Numbered from the stretch's first letter, positions 33,258-46,281 are shown. The stretch: 64,000 nt of DNA from Turbatrix aceti (GCA_963969345.1 OZ017766.1:1488001-1552000), one strand, 5' to 3'. Notes: a model not told the origin generated them from the sequence alone. Made by a program: numbers and translations.

Positions 33258-35410
33258 TTTTACTCTGAAAAAAAGATTGGATACGTTAACGCGAGTTTTT
33301 AATCCGGCGACGTTGAATGTACGGGGGCAGCAGGGCGCCCCCAAACACGACGACCACGAGCGTTGTCTTGATGCACGCCTCGCCATAGGGTTGCCAAAGG
33401 CATACCCAAAGAAGGTGCGTCGCACCACGCCACCTACCGCTTTTCTATGGTTGCCCTTGGAGACACAAACTAGCATAGGCAACGAATACAAAGAAATGGT
33501 ATTTGTCAAGATGCAAAAGAATACTTGACCAACGGTACCGAATACGTCAACAAGTTTGCATAAAATTTGATGTTTTTGCAAAAACCTGTATTGCTTGGAG
33601 ATACCTCTAATAGGCACGCTTAGTTAGAATACAAATGCAACTTGACGTAAAACAGAAAATTTTGTTTTTAAACATTTTTCATCCTAGATCATACGCACGC
33701 GCATGGGCGTCAGATGCATCGATGAAAGCGCCGACGTCACATTCATTGATGAATAGGCGATTTATGTAACCACTGATTAGCGTCAACAGTGACTTAAACC
33801 CAAAGGATTTTCCAGAACTACAGACATCCTATAAGCTTTACTGTGGTAACGTAAAATTTCAACATTCCAAATTTTAAAAATACATACGCAAGGTGACACT
33901 TCATTTTTTGCAATTGAAAAAAAAGTAAGTGAAACATCAGGGACAAATTGACTTTATTCGCATCAAACGTTTTTTGTACGCATTGATGCTTTTTCAGAAT
34001 ACTAAGTATTGGGAATGTGGTTGGTTTACACGTAGCGGGTGACAGAGGGGTAGTGTTTTGCGGGGACATATGCAATTTGTACAGGTGACCGTCGTTTTTT
34101 TGTTTTTTCCTCTTTGTTTGGCAGAATGGACAAAAAAGTGTGTGGTATTAAAAAAATTCGAACACGCAAACCCTGTATAAAGAGAGATATTTGAAAGACA
34201 ATGAATGAAAGCGCAAAACAATGCGAGGCACAAAACAAAAGACAATTCGATTTTCCATCTATAAAGATAAATAATTTTTTACCATAAAAACCAAAATAAA
34301 ATACGCATGCACTATTTTTAATTGTCTCTTTTCCCCTCCCTATTGCTGCTTGCCCAGGTGTCACAGAGCAGGGGGAAAGGCCGGCCCCTAGACTCATCCT
34401 AAAGCTGTTTACATATCATTTTTCGACCCCCATAATCTGCTTTGTCGATTAGGTTTTTTTCTCTACGAAATCTGCGGTTGTTCAAAAAGGAAGCAGGAAG
34501 CACACAAAATTTTACAAGAAAAAAGAAAGAGATTAACTAACCCGGTGATGTGAATGATGAGGTTGTTATTGCGTATACGTCGTGCCACAAAAAAATTGTA
34601 CTTTGAGGGAGGGAAAATACATTTTCCCGTTCGGGAATGATTGAATGACATGCGAATTTTCTGGACTGTAATGACAAATCATCGCTAACAAGCGTGCGAG
34701 GGCGGCTTTTTTTAAAAAACACTTGGTTTTTGTTTAAAAACATTAAAAACATTATTTTTGTTATTAAATATAATACAATCGGTGTTAACTCACTAACGTA
34801 TTGATAACGCACCAGTTGTACCAAAAAAATACAAACGTGATTATACTACGTGATGAGAAGAAGAGAAACCAGTTATCCACAATTCCACAAACAATAGATT
34901 ACGTGGAGGCATCGAGAGGGGGAGGTATTATAGACTAACATAGGGTAGAGGTCGATAGGGTGCATTGACCCGGTGCAATGACTCATGTATAAACAAGGGA
35001 ATCGGTTGTTCTGTACACAATTAATTCATCCAAATCTATTAATTTTTCAGTTTTTACCAGAACAAAGGAGTTGTAAGCACGCTTCTACCAAATAAAGAGC
35101 TTTGTCGTCACCGAGGTCCCTTTTTACCGCTTCTTTTTTATCACGGCGGGTGAGGACAAAAATAGCAAGCACAAATAAACCTATCTTGCATTTATCAAAA
35201 TGTATACTGCTTTTTTTAAAAACATGATAACAGCTCTGGTGAACAGATCTGTGAATGTTGCTTTACTAAGAAGTACGGCAATGCTAAATATTAATTTGTT
35301 GATACAAATGTTGAACGCAGTAAACATCTGAAAAAAAGCAGCTGTTCTTGCAAAAACTTGGTCAAAACAAATGAAACGTTTGCTATACATAGTTAAAAAT
35401 CCAAATTTAT
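33258..35410. other. Intergenic, 2.15 kb
   Basis: No convincing coding exon. A slightly GC-richer patch at 33300-33480 reads open on the minus strand but shows no domain and may be 5' UTR or regulatory DNA of OST-alpha. The remainder is AT-rich with poly-A/T tracts. Confidence 0.45.
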
Positions 35411-36379
35411 TCAGCAACAATCCTTTTTTGAATCGTCCGAATTCTCCTGCGGCGTCGAAGCCGAAGACGACGACGAACTTCCTCGACGACGATTTCTGAC
35501 CCTTATCGCTCTAGTCGTCGATGGCAGCGTGATGAGAGGCCGGTTGTAGAAGTCTTCCTCGGTCATGATCGGCGGGATAGGAGGCGGCGGAGGAGGCTGG
35601 GTGCCTGCTTCGACGCGGGTGTACGTCTTGCACTTGGCAGGCGTCACAGTGAGTATGCATCCTCCGTACTGATGAACCGCGAGAATTGCTCCATACCGCC
35701 GCCATGCATCCTGTCGAGACCGAACTATTTTTCTGTGCAGACGCTGTCTTGTCTTGGGGAGCGGAATCACCTTGGTTTTCTTCGCAAAAGAGACGGTTTT
35801 GAAATTCGTATTCAGTGGGAGCTTGGCTGGCTCGTAGAAAGGCTCACTGCAGTTTGTGAGGTCCATGTCGACGACCGAGCCGCGGTCGAACAGGGTTTTC
35901 AGGTTGAATCCCTGTTTCAAGGGCTTCGCGAATTCCTGGACGTCAGAAGACTCCATGCTGTCACCGAACTGATCAACGTCGATGATGATGTCTCGGTCGG
36001 GTTCCGGCGATCGGGCAACTGCTACAAGTCCTAACCGAGGAGTTGACGACACGATGCCTATCGCATTTGCATTGGAAGGCGATAAAATCAGTTTTGCCGA
36101 GAGCGAAGACGGGGCGCCACCGTTACCTGAATTCTTCTCACCAGACTTGACCACGCTGTCGGCTGACTTGGCCGCTTTTTTCGTGTTTGAATTTTTGCTC
36201 CCGCTTGCAGGGGTTTCCGATGTTTGAAAAAAGAATGACAAGGGCCACCAGCCCCAGCCTTCAGTTTCTGAAAAAAGTCATCACTGCGTGAAAAAAGTGA
36301 TGCCCTCACTTTTCTCGGCTCTGGCAGCGGTAGCTGATGCAGAATCAATCTTGCTATCGGGCCGTCGAGGGTCACTCAT
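35411..36379 (-). CDS. Uncharacterised basic, Ser/Pro-rich protein
   Basis: Two exons, 36379-36310 and 36267-35411, join in phase to about 308 residues. Not recognised. The N-terminal half is Ser/Lys-rich with acidic spots (SPEPDRDIIIDVDQFGDSM). The centre is strongly basic (KTRQRLHRKIVRSRQDAWRR), and then comes GAILAVHQYGGCILTVTPAK and a run of seven prolines followed by a conserved-looking TEEDFYNRPLITLPSTTRAI. The end is Arg/Ser-rich. No membrane segment or signal peptide. A nuclear or RNA-binding role is conceivable from the charge alone but is not claimed. Codon bias and the clean 42-bp intron argue it is real. Confidence 0.6.
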
Positions 36380-36756
36380 CGCGATGCGACCGTCTCTTTG
36401 GTAATAATGAAATCGGACCGAAAAACGACAAGAAGCGGCAACCCATGTAGATTTGATTGCTGATGTATTAATTGTAAAAAACATGCCCCCTGTCGCGAAC
36501 GCGAGGCATCATGCCGATTCCCGCACGCATTTGCATATCACTTCTCTTTTCTCTTCCCCGTCTCCGGGCAGGCAGTCGGCCGGGTTTTGTCCCTTTGTAT
36601 TGTACGTGAATAAACCCTAACTCTAACCCCGACTCTTGACAACCAGTGGACACCTGCCCCCACATTCAAAAAATCAAAAAATCATGCAGCAGTCAAACCT
36701 GAAAAAAATTAAGAGACAGTCCACGACAGGATTTAGGAGCAAGGGGGGGACGAGGA

Positions 36757-38062
36757 CAAGGTTTTTTTACACTTTCAAATGTTTTGAGCCAGAATTGTTC
36801 CCCATCCTTAGGAAGGTCTAAAACCGCGATACACAGATTTTTAAAAAAATCGGAATCTGTAGTTTTGGCTTCTGGAAGGTTTTGACACAAGTTGATGCCA
36901 CGCGTTGCGTTCATGAGGAAAAGAGCTGAAAAATTTTTTACATGGGTTTTTATAGACTGGGAACACAATGTCGTTATCAGATTTTTTTTATCGTTACGGT
37001 AAGTGCCACTTTTAGGCTAAATTTTTAGGTTTTTTGGCTACCATAGATTTGTTTTTTTGTTGGGGAAAATGTGATATAGCCTATCTTTTTCCCCGTGTTT
37101 TGACGCGTCGATTGAGGTAAAACTCAAAATTTTCTGAATCGGGCTTCATTGCCATCTGCGGGCTTTTATGGTGCGCACTCGAGAAAACGCGCGCAATAAC
37201 GCTGCGAGTGACAAAAAAACTGCGTGCGCGCACGTAAAAGGAGTCATATTCAAAAAAAGGCCCTGAAGCCAATTTTTGTTTTCTATGTTCACGATCACCT
37301 TGGTCGACTTTAGCATGTCCCAAAGATTGATTCTAGATTTTCAGGGTTTTTATCTGACAATATTGGGCACCGCCACAGGCATTGAAAAAACATGAAACTT
37401 TCAAACGCTGTAACTTTGTGCAAAATTATCCGATAAAAAGCTCAACTAGCTTAAAGTGATATTTGGGACATGCTAAAGCCTATTCAGGGGACCGCAGACA
37501 TGAAAATCAAAAATTGGCTTCAGGGCTTTTTTTTGAACATGACTCCTTTTACGTGCGCGCACGCAGTTTTTTTGTCACTCGCACAGAAAAAGCGGTTTTT
37601 TGCGCACGTTTTCTCGAGTGCGCACCATAAAAGCCCGCGGATGGCAATGAAGCCCGATTCAGAAAATTCAGAAAAAAAAAATGAAGCCCGATTCAGAGTT
37701 TTACCTCATTCGACGCGTCAAAACACGGGGAAAAAGATAGGCTATATCACATTTTCCCCAACAAAAAAAACAAATCTATGGTAGCCAAAAAACCTAAAAA
37801 TTTAACCTAAAAGTGGCACTTACCGTAACGATAAAAAATCTGATTACGACACCGTATTCCCCGTCCTTCAAAACCCCCCTAAAAAAATTTTCAGCTTTTT
37901 TACTCATGAACGCAGCGCGTGGCATCAACTTGTGTCAAAACCTTCCAGAAGCCAAAACTACAGATTCCGATTTTTTTAAAATCTGTGTATTGCGGTTTTA
38001 GACCTTCCTAGGGGTGGGGAACAATTCTGGCTCCAAACATTTGATAGTGTAAAAAAGCCTTG
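36757..38062. mobile_element. 1.3-kb fold-back (long inverted repeat) element
   Basis: The sequence from about 36757 to 37320 is repeated in inverse from about 38062 to 37480, about 570 bp per arm with few differences, around a roughly 160-bp centre. Examples: tttgagccagaattgttccc on the left against its complement near 38030, and atagcctatctttttccccg near 37080 against 37735. The arms contain short mirrored open frames but no transposase. It lies between two uncharacterised genes. Confidence 0.85.
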
Positions 38063-38512
38063 AACGAAAGACAACAATTTTGCTTAAAGACCACATGCAG
38101 TACGCACTCTTTGCACAGCAGGGCCACAACACGACGACTGGACGCGTGATACACACCAGGACCACATTCACACTGCATTCGTAAAACGCGTGTACGGATG
38201 CGGACGCGGAACGCACCGCATGTGATTCGTTGTGGTCCTGCGGATTCGCGAATTGTTTTTATTTTTATGTGAAAATATGCATACACACGGACGATGCGAG
38301 TGCGAAGAAAAAGATCAATTTGACGATTGTAGCTCTCATTTTTCGCGTTTTTATGGAAGATCTCGTCGTCTAAATGTGACTCTGTTGTGCGCCACGCGTG
38401 GCGAAAACAGGATTTGGTTTTTTGTGTTGTTATTACGTTTTTTTTATCGCGTTGCAATTTATTTATGATGCGTGTTCGTACAAGTTATGTAATTATTGGT
38501 TACTGTTGCAGG

Positions 38513-39505
38513 ATGCTGTACATCACCGTCGAATTTGGGAATCCGAAACAAAAAGTGACACTTCCGGAAGGAAGTTCCAATCTGCTCACCGATGGAACAG
38601 TGCTGACCGTGGGCAAGACGGTAGCTCTGATCCGTGCAGGAGGCGTGGTGGGAGGAACTGTCTATTCTGTCGTTGCAGATGACCTGCTGGACACCCCTGA
38701 ATTCACCGAAGACGATTCGCAAAAGATCAACCCACCAAAAGAGTCGATTTCTCCTGACTACGAATACGGCCAGCCTTTGAAAATTCCGGAGACGACGGAA
38801 CAACGACCTGTGTCATCTTATCCCACTACTACACCAGATAATATTTTGGACAGAGTTGAAGAACTTGCCAGGAATCAGAAACAACTCATGGAACAATTGT
38901 TGCCGAACATGAAAAATCAAACTCCGGCTAAGAAAAAACGATCAAGAATCTTCGGTGGAAGTCTCTCGGTCCTGAAAGACGGCGAACTGGTCGAAGTCGA
39001 AAACCTGGCAATCGGAGAACTGGAATCGCTGTTTCATCGGCACCTGTCATCCGTGCGTCTGGTCCCCATGTGGGGCAACATCAGCATGCCTGATCTCCGG
39101 GGATTGTCGCAGGCTGCTCTCGGCAAAATCAGGGACTACGATAGCGTCGGGTTTGCATCTCTTCTCGCGGAGTTTTTATTCACGCAGGATGTAAGGCTCA
39201 AGGCCTTTATGCCAAATTTCACCAAAGTGGGAAAGCGTCGTAATTATGCTGAGAGATGTCGAGACAAACAACGGCTCAACAAATCTGCGTGCGATGCGTT
39301 TTTCTACCTGGTCAAATATTACACTTGCTTTGTCGAAGACGGCGGCCTGGATGAATGGGTCGTTGCTACGCGAGACGGGTTCAACAAGCACGTCGACGTG
39401 TTGAGAGCCAAGCAGGCCGCTGATAAGCTGGATTCTGTCATTTCTATGCTGCCTCTCGAATTAACCGGTCATATTCCCCCTTTTTATGCCGCCAATGCTT
39501 TTTGA
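38513..39505 (+). CDS. Uncharacterised protein
   Basis: One exon, 330 residues. Not recognised. Residues 1-55 look like a compact beta domain (MLYITVEFGNPKQKVTLPEG, VLTVGKTVALIRAGGVVGG). A linker rich in Pro/Thr/Ser, a short helix (RVEELARNQKQLMEQLLPN) and a basic PAKKKRSR follow; the last could be a nuclear signal. The C-terminal 170 residues (GELESLFHRHLSSVRLVPMW, KACDAFFYLVKYY-like segments) are helical. I considered a BEN-type domain but saw no clear signature. The acceptor TGTTGCAG lies one base before the ATG, again trans-splice-like. It starts about 450 bp from the fold-back element. Confidence 0.65.
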   Translation: MLYITVEFGNPKQKVTLPEGSSNLLTDGTVLTVGKTVALIRAGGVVGGTVYSVVADDLLDTPEFTEDDSQKINPPKESISPDYEYGQPLKIPETTEQRPVSSYPTTTPDNILDRVEELARNQKQLMEQLLPNMKNQTPAKKKRSRIFGGSLSVLKDGELVEVENLAIGELESLFHRHLSSVRLVPMWGNISMPDLRGLSQAALGKIRDYDSVGFASLLAEFLFTQDVRLKAFMPNFTKVGKRRNYAERCRDKQRLNKSACDAFFYLVKYYTCFVEDGGLDEWVVATRDGFNKHVDVLRAKQAADKLDSVISMLPLELTGHIPPFYAANAF

Positions 39506-39729
39506 ATTGGTATGTAAATACATACGTATTCTGTAGTTTGAATAAATGCATGAAAACAAGAATCATTGGACTACTTTTAAGCTACATATCTGAATACATA
39601 TTTAGCTGTTGGGAAGCATTGCCGTCGCATAGTGGCCTTGTTGAGCAGAGCAGGATTGTGTTTGCAATAATACTTTGAAAAATTCCTTTATTCAGTTTAT
39701 TCGTTACTCAATGTTACATGTTTCGTTAA
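39506..39729. other. Convergent 3' flanks
   Basis: Short AT-rich spacer between the uncharacterised gene at 38513 and the distal trehalase exon. Contains aataaa near 39541 downstream of the former. Confidence 0.4.
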
Positions 39730-42282
39730 TCAGACGTAATTAACCGTGTATTTTCCACTATGCGGACGTGGATGAGCAGGTATGATCACTTCCGTCAGAT
39801 AGTCACCTTCATCTGAAATATTAGAAAAATATGTACATGTTTTTCGTTTTTTTTCACTGATTTGTTTCAAAAAAATAATCATTTGTTTTATACAACAGTG
39901 TGCCGTTGGCAGAAAATAAATATTACAACACGGCACAAAAAATACAACTTTTTTAAATTTACAATGTAAAGAAAATAGCAAACCCGAAGTACTAAGAACC
40001 ACGAAGCAATACATCACAACCACAAGGATACAGAGTAGAAACAGGACGACACCGACTCCGTCAAAATCTTGCTCGACGGTTGAGATTACACCAGGAGTGC
40101 GGAAGGCGGGCTAAAAAATGGAGATTGGGAAGCACAAGGGGCGAAACAACAATGAAAAAAATTGGACAAGACAAAAAAAGAAATAACCGGGTAAAGTTTG
40201 AAAAGTGACTAGGTTAGGCCAAGAGAAGGTAAGACAACAGGCATGAAACAATGCACATGGTCAGACTAATCGGGGCAACAACGGTTCGACCCGTCGACGA
40301 CACCAAAGCCTCCGCACGGGCAATAGTCACCGTGGGATGGTTATGGGAGCCGTCTTCGGGGTCATCGGGTAAAAATGGTACCTCGGTATTCTTGTCATCG
40401 CTTCCCTGGGGGAAAGAGGGATCAAAAACAGGAGATTCGGGGACATTGATGCGGTCGGAGTACGTGACAAGTAGATCGAGAACGACACCGTTGGACCAGC
40501 CAAATCCGGTCTGTGCTGCGTACTCGCCGCCGGCTCCGACCTTGGGGAAGGGATCGCGAACGTTGTACTTCTCCCACATGGTTTGATTTTTGAGGAAGAC
40601 AAGCAGGTTGCCAATGATCCATTTTTCGGCAATTTCGTAGGCTTTCTGCTGCATGCGAGGGGATTCAGAGCGGCGAAGGCCTTCGACCATCATGTGGTTG
40701 AGCGGGGACCAGCCGTTTGGGAAGTCCCATTGCTGGTGGGTGTCAATGAGGCTGAAATTTATGTTTAAACTTATTGTTTAAGGCGTAAAGGCAGACAAAC
40801 CTGGTCGGAATGCCCGAAGACAAATTAAAAGCGCCCTGTTCTTCCATCTTGTTGTAGATCTTGTCGACCAGAATAGTATCCAATGAGTGATAGCACCTGG
40901 TAAACAGTGGCACGGCATTCGCAGGGTAAAACCTAGCATTGTGGCTCTTGGTTCGAAGGTTGTAGTCATACCAGCCGGCTTCCTTCTCCACAAAGAACAC
41001 CGACTGGAAGGTTTCTCTGAAGGACTCGTATTCGTTTTCATAGAGCTCAGCCTTTTCTTCGTCGCCAATTTTTCCGTAGAGGAAAGACAAGAAGTTGAGA
41101 TTTCCGCACATGAAGGCGTTGAGATCGACTTCGACGACATTCGTAGTTTCGATCGTGTGCAGATTTTCGCTATCTGCAAACCACCGCGAGCTGAAGTCCC
41201 AGCCAGATTCGGCAGCACTCGCAACGTCACGCCAGATCCTATGCCTTTCGGCGTCTGATTTGACGCCTTCAACGAGTTTGATATCCTCTCGGTAGCTCTC
41301 CGGACGAGGAGTGTTGGATCCCGCACGGTACTGGTAGACAGAAAACGATTGTCCGTCAACAGTGACGTCAACTTGCTTGTTTTTCTTGAAGTACGCAAGT
41401 TCCTTTTCCAGCGTCGGGAGCACCTGTCTCAGAAGCTGAACGTCATTCGTTGCTTCGAAGTAGTCGTACACCATGTTGGTGAGCATGGGTGGCTGCGATC
41501 GCTGGAGGTAGTACACGCGACCACCGTTGGGAATCAGACCGTGATTCTCGATCATGTATGCAAAGTTGAGGATCATGTTTTTGGCAGTATTTTTCAAGCC
41601 AGATGCCAAGAGTCCCTTGACGATCCAGTACGCGTCCCAGTAGTAAAATTCTCGAAATCGGCCACCTGGAATCACAAATTCGTGGGGCACGTAGATCAGA
41701 GAGTGCCTGTCTGCGTGGATTTTGACCTGAAAGTTAAATATTTTTGACGCATTATTTTTGAAAGCTTACGTCATCCTTCATCTTTCGACAAAGCTTCTTC
41801 CAGATATCATTCAAGCTGATAGCCCAGTTGTAAATGGTCAAACTTCGCTGTTTGAGGGGTGCGAAGCCCACGGGGTCGGGAGTCCAGTCTGTGAGTTCGC
41901 ATTCGTCGAGTTCCTGTCCAGCGGCTAGAAACCACTTGTCGACAAACTTGCCTAGCAGCTCCCGGTCGACCGGATCGGACTCCGGGAAAGCTTCGTTGAA
42001 GGCCTGCAGCACGACGGTTGCGTCGGCTTTCAGCGCCTTATCCACGAATGTTTTTGAGTCGTGAAACAGATTCTGTGTCATTGCTTCGTGGAGCAGTCTT
42101 CCTTGGCAATAAATAAATGAATTGTTGCTGTTTGTCTCGTCACAGGGCAGAACAACGGTCAACCCAGCGTGATCGATGGTTCCCGGGAGTCCCGAGCCAT
42201 CGTCCCGTAGAGGAAGACCGTAAGAAGTACCGTAGTATACCAGAAGACATGAAAACGCCAGTAGTGCGGCGAGAACACGCAT
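39730..42282 (-). CDS. tre: Trehalase (GH37), two possible membrane-anchored C-termini
   Basis: Hydrolyses trehalose to two glucoses outside the cell. Exons 42282-41770, 41726-40801 and 40751-40214 give 658 residues. A signal peptide (MRVLAALLAFSCLLVYYGTS) is followed by the GH37 domain with both signatures: PGGRFREFYYWDAYW and QWDFPNGWSPL. Exon 3 ends in a hydrophobic tail (ISLTMCIVSCLLSYLLLA), typical of a GPI signal. Two more exons lie downstream, 40110-39993 and 39812-39730. From GAG|GTACCA or ACG|GTGACT inside exon 3 they splice in phase to give a single TM segment (GVVLFLLCILVVVMYCFVVL) and a short cytoplasmic tail ending YTVNYV. Either or both forms may be made. Confidence 0.9.
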
Positions 42283-45200
42283 AGTTTTTTGTCGGATTTT
42301 AGTCGACGGTAGACGGGTAAAATTTGAGTAGAGCGGTAATGGCAAAGGCCTAGAAAGTTTGAACGGTTGTATAATCCTTTTGACGAAAATTATGCTAGCA
42401 TTCTGGTTCAACGGTAGTGACGACATAAGATCAAAGGGTAGGTTAGCGGTGGTGATAATATGATATCCTTTCCACCCTCTTCATCCTCCACACAACAAAA
42501 TATGTGTGACAGCCACAAAAACGAAATAACAGTTGTGGCTGTCGTTTTGTTGAACAAATGTGAAAAAACCAGGAAAAGAAGCCACAACGCAGCAGCAACC
42601 AAAAAAGATAGAAGCAGGCGGTTACGAATTCAGTTTGGATACGTGGCAGCGTGGGAGCCTAGTGTGTAAATAACAAAAAAACATTTTGCAAAAAAAACGT
42701 GAAAAAAGGTCAATACGCATGGAATTGGTTCTCAAGTGGTTTTTATAGGACAATTCAAAAATTTAGCGCCCCCCTTTCCTGATCTCAGTAGAAATTTTCA
42801 CCTTTATATATCCATCCAGTAAAAACTAGAATTTTTTCTCGTTAACAAAAAAGTGAAAACAATCACGTTGCGATCCAAATACAATCACTCACGTTTTCAT
42901 CGGACGCAAAAGTGTGGCGGCTTATAAATGTTAATCCAACGACAACAAGTGATAGTTGCCTATAGGATAAAAAAGCGGTCAGGTAATAGATATTTACATT
43001 CACCGGTTAGGTGCTGCCAACAATTTTCAACGTGTAATACAATGGATTAAAATTTTTGCAAGAATAAAAAATCAAGTTGCAGCATTTTTTATACTCAACT
43101 TCCTACGCCAAATCACCATTTGCCAAGGTTTTGGTACCAAACACTTACCACAGTATCCTCGGCCAAAAAGTCGCTGCGAAGGTAGCAGACAAGGAAGAAT
43201 CAAGAGAAAGCGAACGGACAGGTGAGTTACCCGCTTCCTACAAGAATCACTTCCCCGAGATGCCCCTCTATCATCGAGAGCGTAGTAATTTGCATGTACA
43301 CGTGACAGCGAGATAGAACGAAGTTCAAAAAATATCAAAGATCGAAAATTAACAGACAAATGACAGCTTGATCTCATTATATCAGGGTGCATTTGTTCTA
43401 GTGACGTGACATTTGTTTACGTTTACATCGTTTCATTTGAAAAACTAAGTGTATGGCAAAACAAATATATATACTGTAATTTTTTTCTATCGCATCAAAT
43501 GTGTCAAAAAATCAGCGGTTTATATACATCTCATTGCAGCCCTTTCTTCTTTTTTTTTCATAAAAAAAGGGTGTGCCTTAAGAAAAAAAAACTGATTGTT
43601 CTCATTCTCCCCCCCTGTTATTTGTATACATACATATATATGCCACCATGTTGTAGCGATTTCAATAAAAAATGCTTTTAACGCGGCGTTCAAACAAAAA
43701 TCACTAAGCAGGAGGAACGTGGTTGTTCTTGGCAAATGTTTCTTGTCAAACATCAATAAAAAAGAAAAAAACGTTCTGACAATCTACGAACTTGCGACAA
43801 AAAAGAAAAGATGTGTAAAAAAATTATTGAACAGCCGTATAACTGTATTGATTTTTAAAGGAAAATGGCAATCAGACCGGGGCGGATCTGACGGTCGGGT
43901 CAGTCTGGGGGCATTAAAAAATCTTTAAATGATATCCATTGACATCCTTCATTCTGACTAGAATTCAAAACCTACATACTACTTGGGTGCTCGACCGACT
44001 AGATTTATAAATTTCAATACGCCGATTATCAGCATTTAAAAAGGGACGAAAGAGAGTTCTAAGATCAGATAACGACGCAAACTTGTCTTTTTTCAAAAGG
44101 ATAAAATCAAGTACCCAAAATGACCACGTTGTGTGAGCGCTGATTTTTGGGCTTTACTTTGTCATTGCATAATGAGTACAAGTTTCACAGACAGACATCA
44201 TAAAATATAGGCAATATATAAAATACTACGTCAGTTTTAGAAACAGTCACTTGACAGTCAATATGATTATTAAAAAAATCAAAAGAATGCCTTTTTAAAG
44301 AAAGAGAAAAAGTGGTGTCGTGATCATCGGTTTAAAAATTGATTTATGTATTTTCTCAATTTCTGACGCAGAAATGAAAAGTTCATTCATTCATTACTCC
44401 CTGTCTGGTAACAACGTGTTTTTTAGGTTTACCCCGTAGCATAGCGTCATAATCACGCACAGGGGCAGACGACTATTAATTTGTGAACATCGAAATACTA
44501 AATACTTTGTTCTTTGCTGTGCTACCCAGATCAGGTGTCGTTTCTATATATGATAACCGAAATTATACGATCAAAAACCGATAGTTCAACCAAAATTCAA
44601 TTTTCGTATAAAAACGTTTTAAAAAATGCGACATTTCTATATGCTTTTTCTATATAGGCATCAAATAATGACAATTTTTAAGTTCAAAAATTTAAGTAGG
44701 GATATTTTTGAAAAAAAAGTACTGTAAAAAAATTACTTAATGTTTGATATTTATAGTCATGTCATGATGGTTCTTTCGTATGAAGCACAATGTTTGATCA
44801 AGATGACAAATGGGTTCCCTATATTGGTTTCGCCGCCTCTTTAGTTTTTAGGTTATTAATTAATCGAGTGACTTTTGTACTCGACTAAATAAGAACACCA
44901 TCAGGACTGTGCTACTATGCAAAAGATCAATTGTTTTTATTATTTTTATATCCGTATTACAGACAACTCATTCGTGTCATCGACTCATAATGATGACACA
45001 AAGAGCCTATTTATATTCATTAAAAACGTTTTTTTAGAAACCAGTTGAATACAAAAAAAAGGATTAAAGGGTTTTACGTTATCACCCATAAATAGCATAA
45101 ATGTAATCATTGAAAAACAAAAAAAGCAATTATGAGATATCAACAGCAACACCAATCTGATCCTGCTAGAAGATCGTTTTTATCACATCAACTCCCCCAA

Positions 45201-45484
45201 ATGATCAGGATAATACTTTTTCCTTGAAATTAAATACACGCATGTATATATGTAAAGGTGTGCTACATATGCATGCGAAGTGTTATTCAGTAATTGTTCC
45301 CGTTCCATTTTTTATTGTATCAATCTCTTTAGCACCATTTTAAAAACCCATATTATTGTTCTTATGTTGTGTTCAGCCGCACAATTTGCATCAAAGTTTT
45401 CAAAAATCATACAAATACTAAAGCAATTACAGTAAAATTAAACAAATTATTTTTTTTAATTTTTTCCATCGCATCTTTATTAAG

Positions 45485-45862
45485 CAGTGTTCCGCGCTCT
45501 TGCCAAAATCGACTCTCGACTCTGAGTCAGAGTCGAGAGTCGAAAGAGGTGACTCCTTCGACTCCGACTCCCAGAATCGACTCTTTGACTCCGAGTTAAA
45601 ATAGGTTCACAGAAAATGCATCAATAAACGCCTAAAACTGCGTGCTTTCATCTTTAACGAGTTTTTATTTTATAAAATCAAAAATTTGGCACCAAAAATG
45701 GCTATAAAAGTGTATTTTTTTCAAAAAATTTTCATCAAAGAGTCGACTCCAAAGAGTCAAAAGGTCATTTTGTAAAAATCGACTCTCGACTCTGAATCTC
45801 GACTCTCAGAGTCAGAGTCAGAGTCAAAGAGTCGACTCTGAGTCGGAGGCAGCGGAACACTG
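45485..45862. mobile_element. MITE-like element with degenerate gactct repeats
   Basis: Ends CAGTGTTCCGC and GCGGAACACTG form an inverted repeat. The subterminal parts consist of many gactct/agagtc units in both orientations. No matching target duplication was seen, so it may be old or the ends have drifted. Confidence 0.65.
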
Positions 45863-46281
45863 ATTGTTATAATATTTTTTGTTTTCTTATTGGTCCACGA
45901 CATCTCATATGTTCACTGCGAATGAACTATTGGTTTCAAACTTTAATCGGTGCTGTAAAGGATTCGAGAATCACACGACAATGCTAAAAAATCGTCTGGC
46001 GTTCGTGAACATAAAGAATGTACATGATACCAAGTCGCATTACATTGACATTATACGTCAAGTCAAATAATGTCAATCAAGACAAGATATTAAAAGTAAG
46101 TAATTAATCAGATTAAGAACAAACTGACAATCATGATTTTACCGTATGAAACTGGTACCGGGACTGGTTGACCATTCTCCCAGGGACTGGTGAGCGAGCC
46201 ACGAGCGCGAGGCAGAAAACGTGTGCGGCCACGAGGGAAGCGTGCGCGGGCAAGACAAGCAGATCGGCAGCGACCGATGAC

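Noticed and set aside
37081..37784. Mirrored frames in the fold-back arms as a possible protein
   Set aside because: They are present only because the arms are inverted copies; no domain and broken between arms.
43072..43928. Small frames in the gene-poor stretch
   Set aside because: Low complexity Lys/Phe/Cys composition, no splice-consistent continuation.
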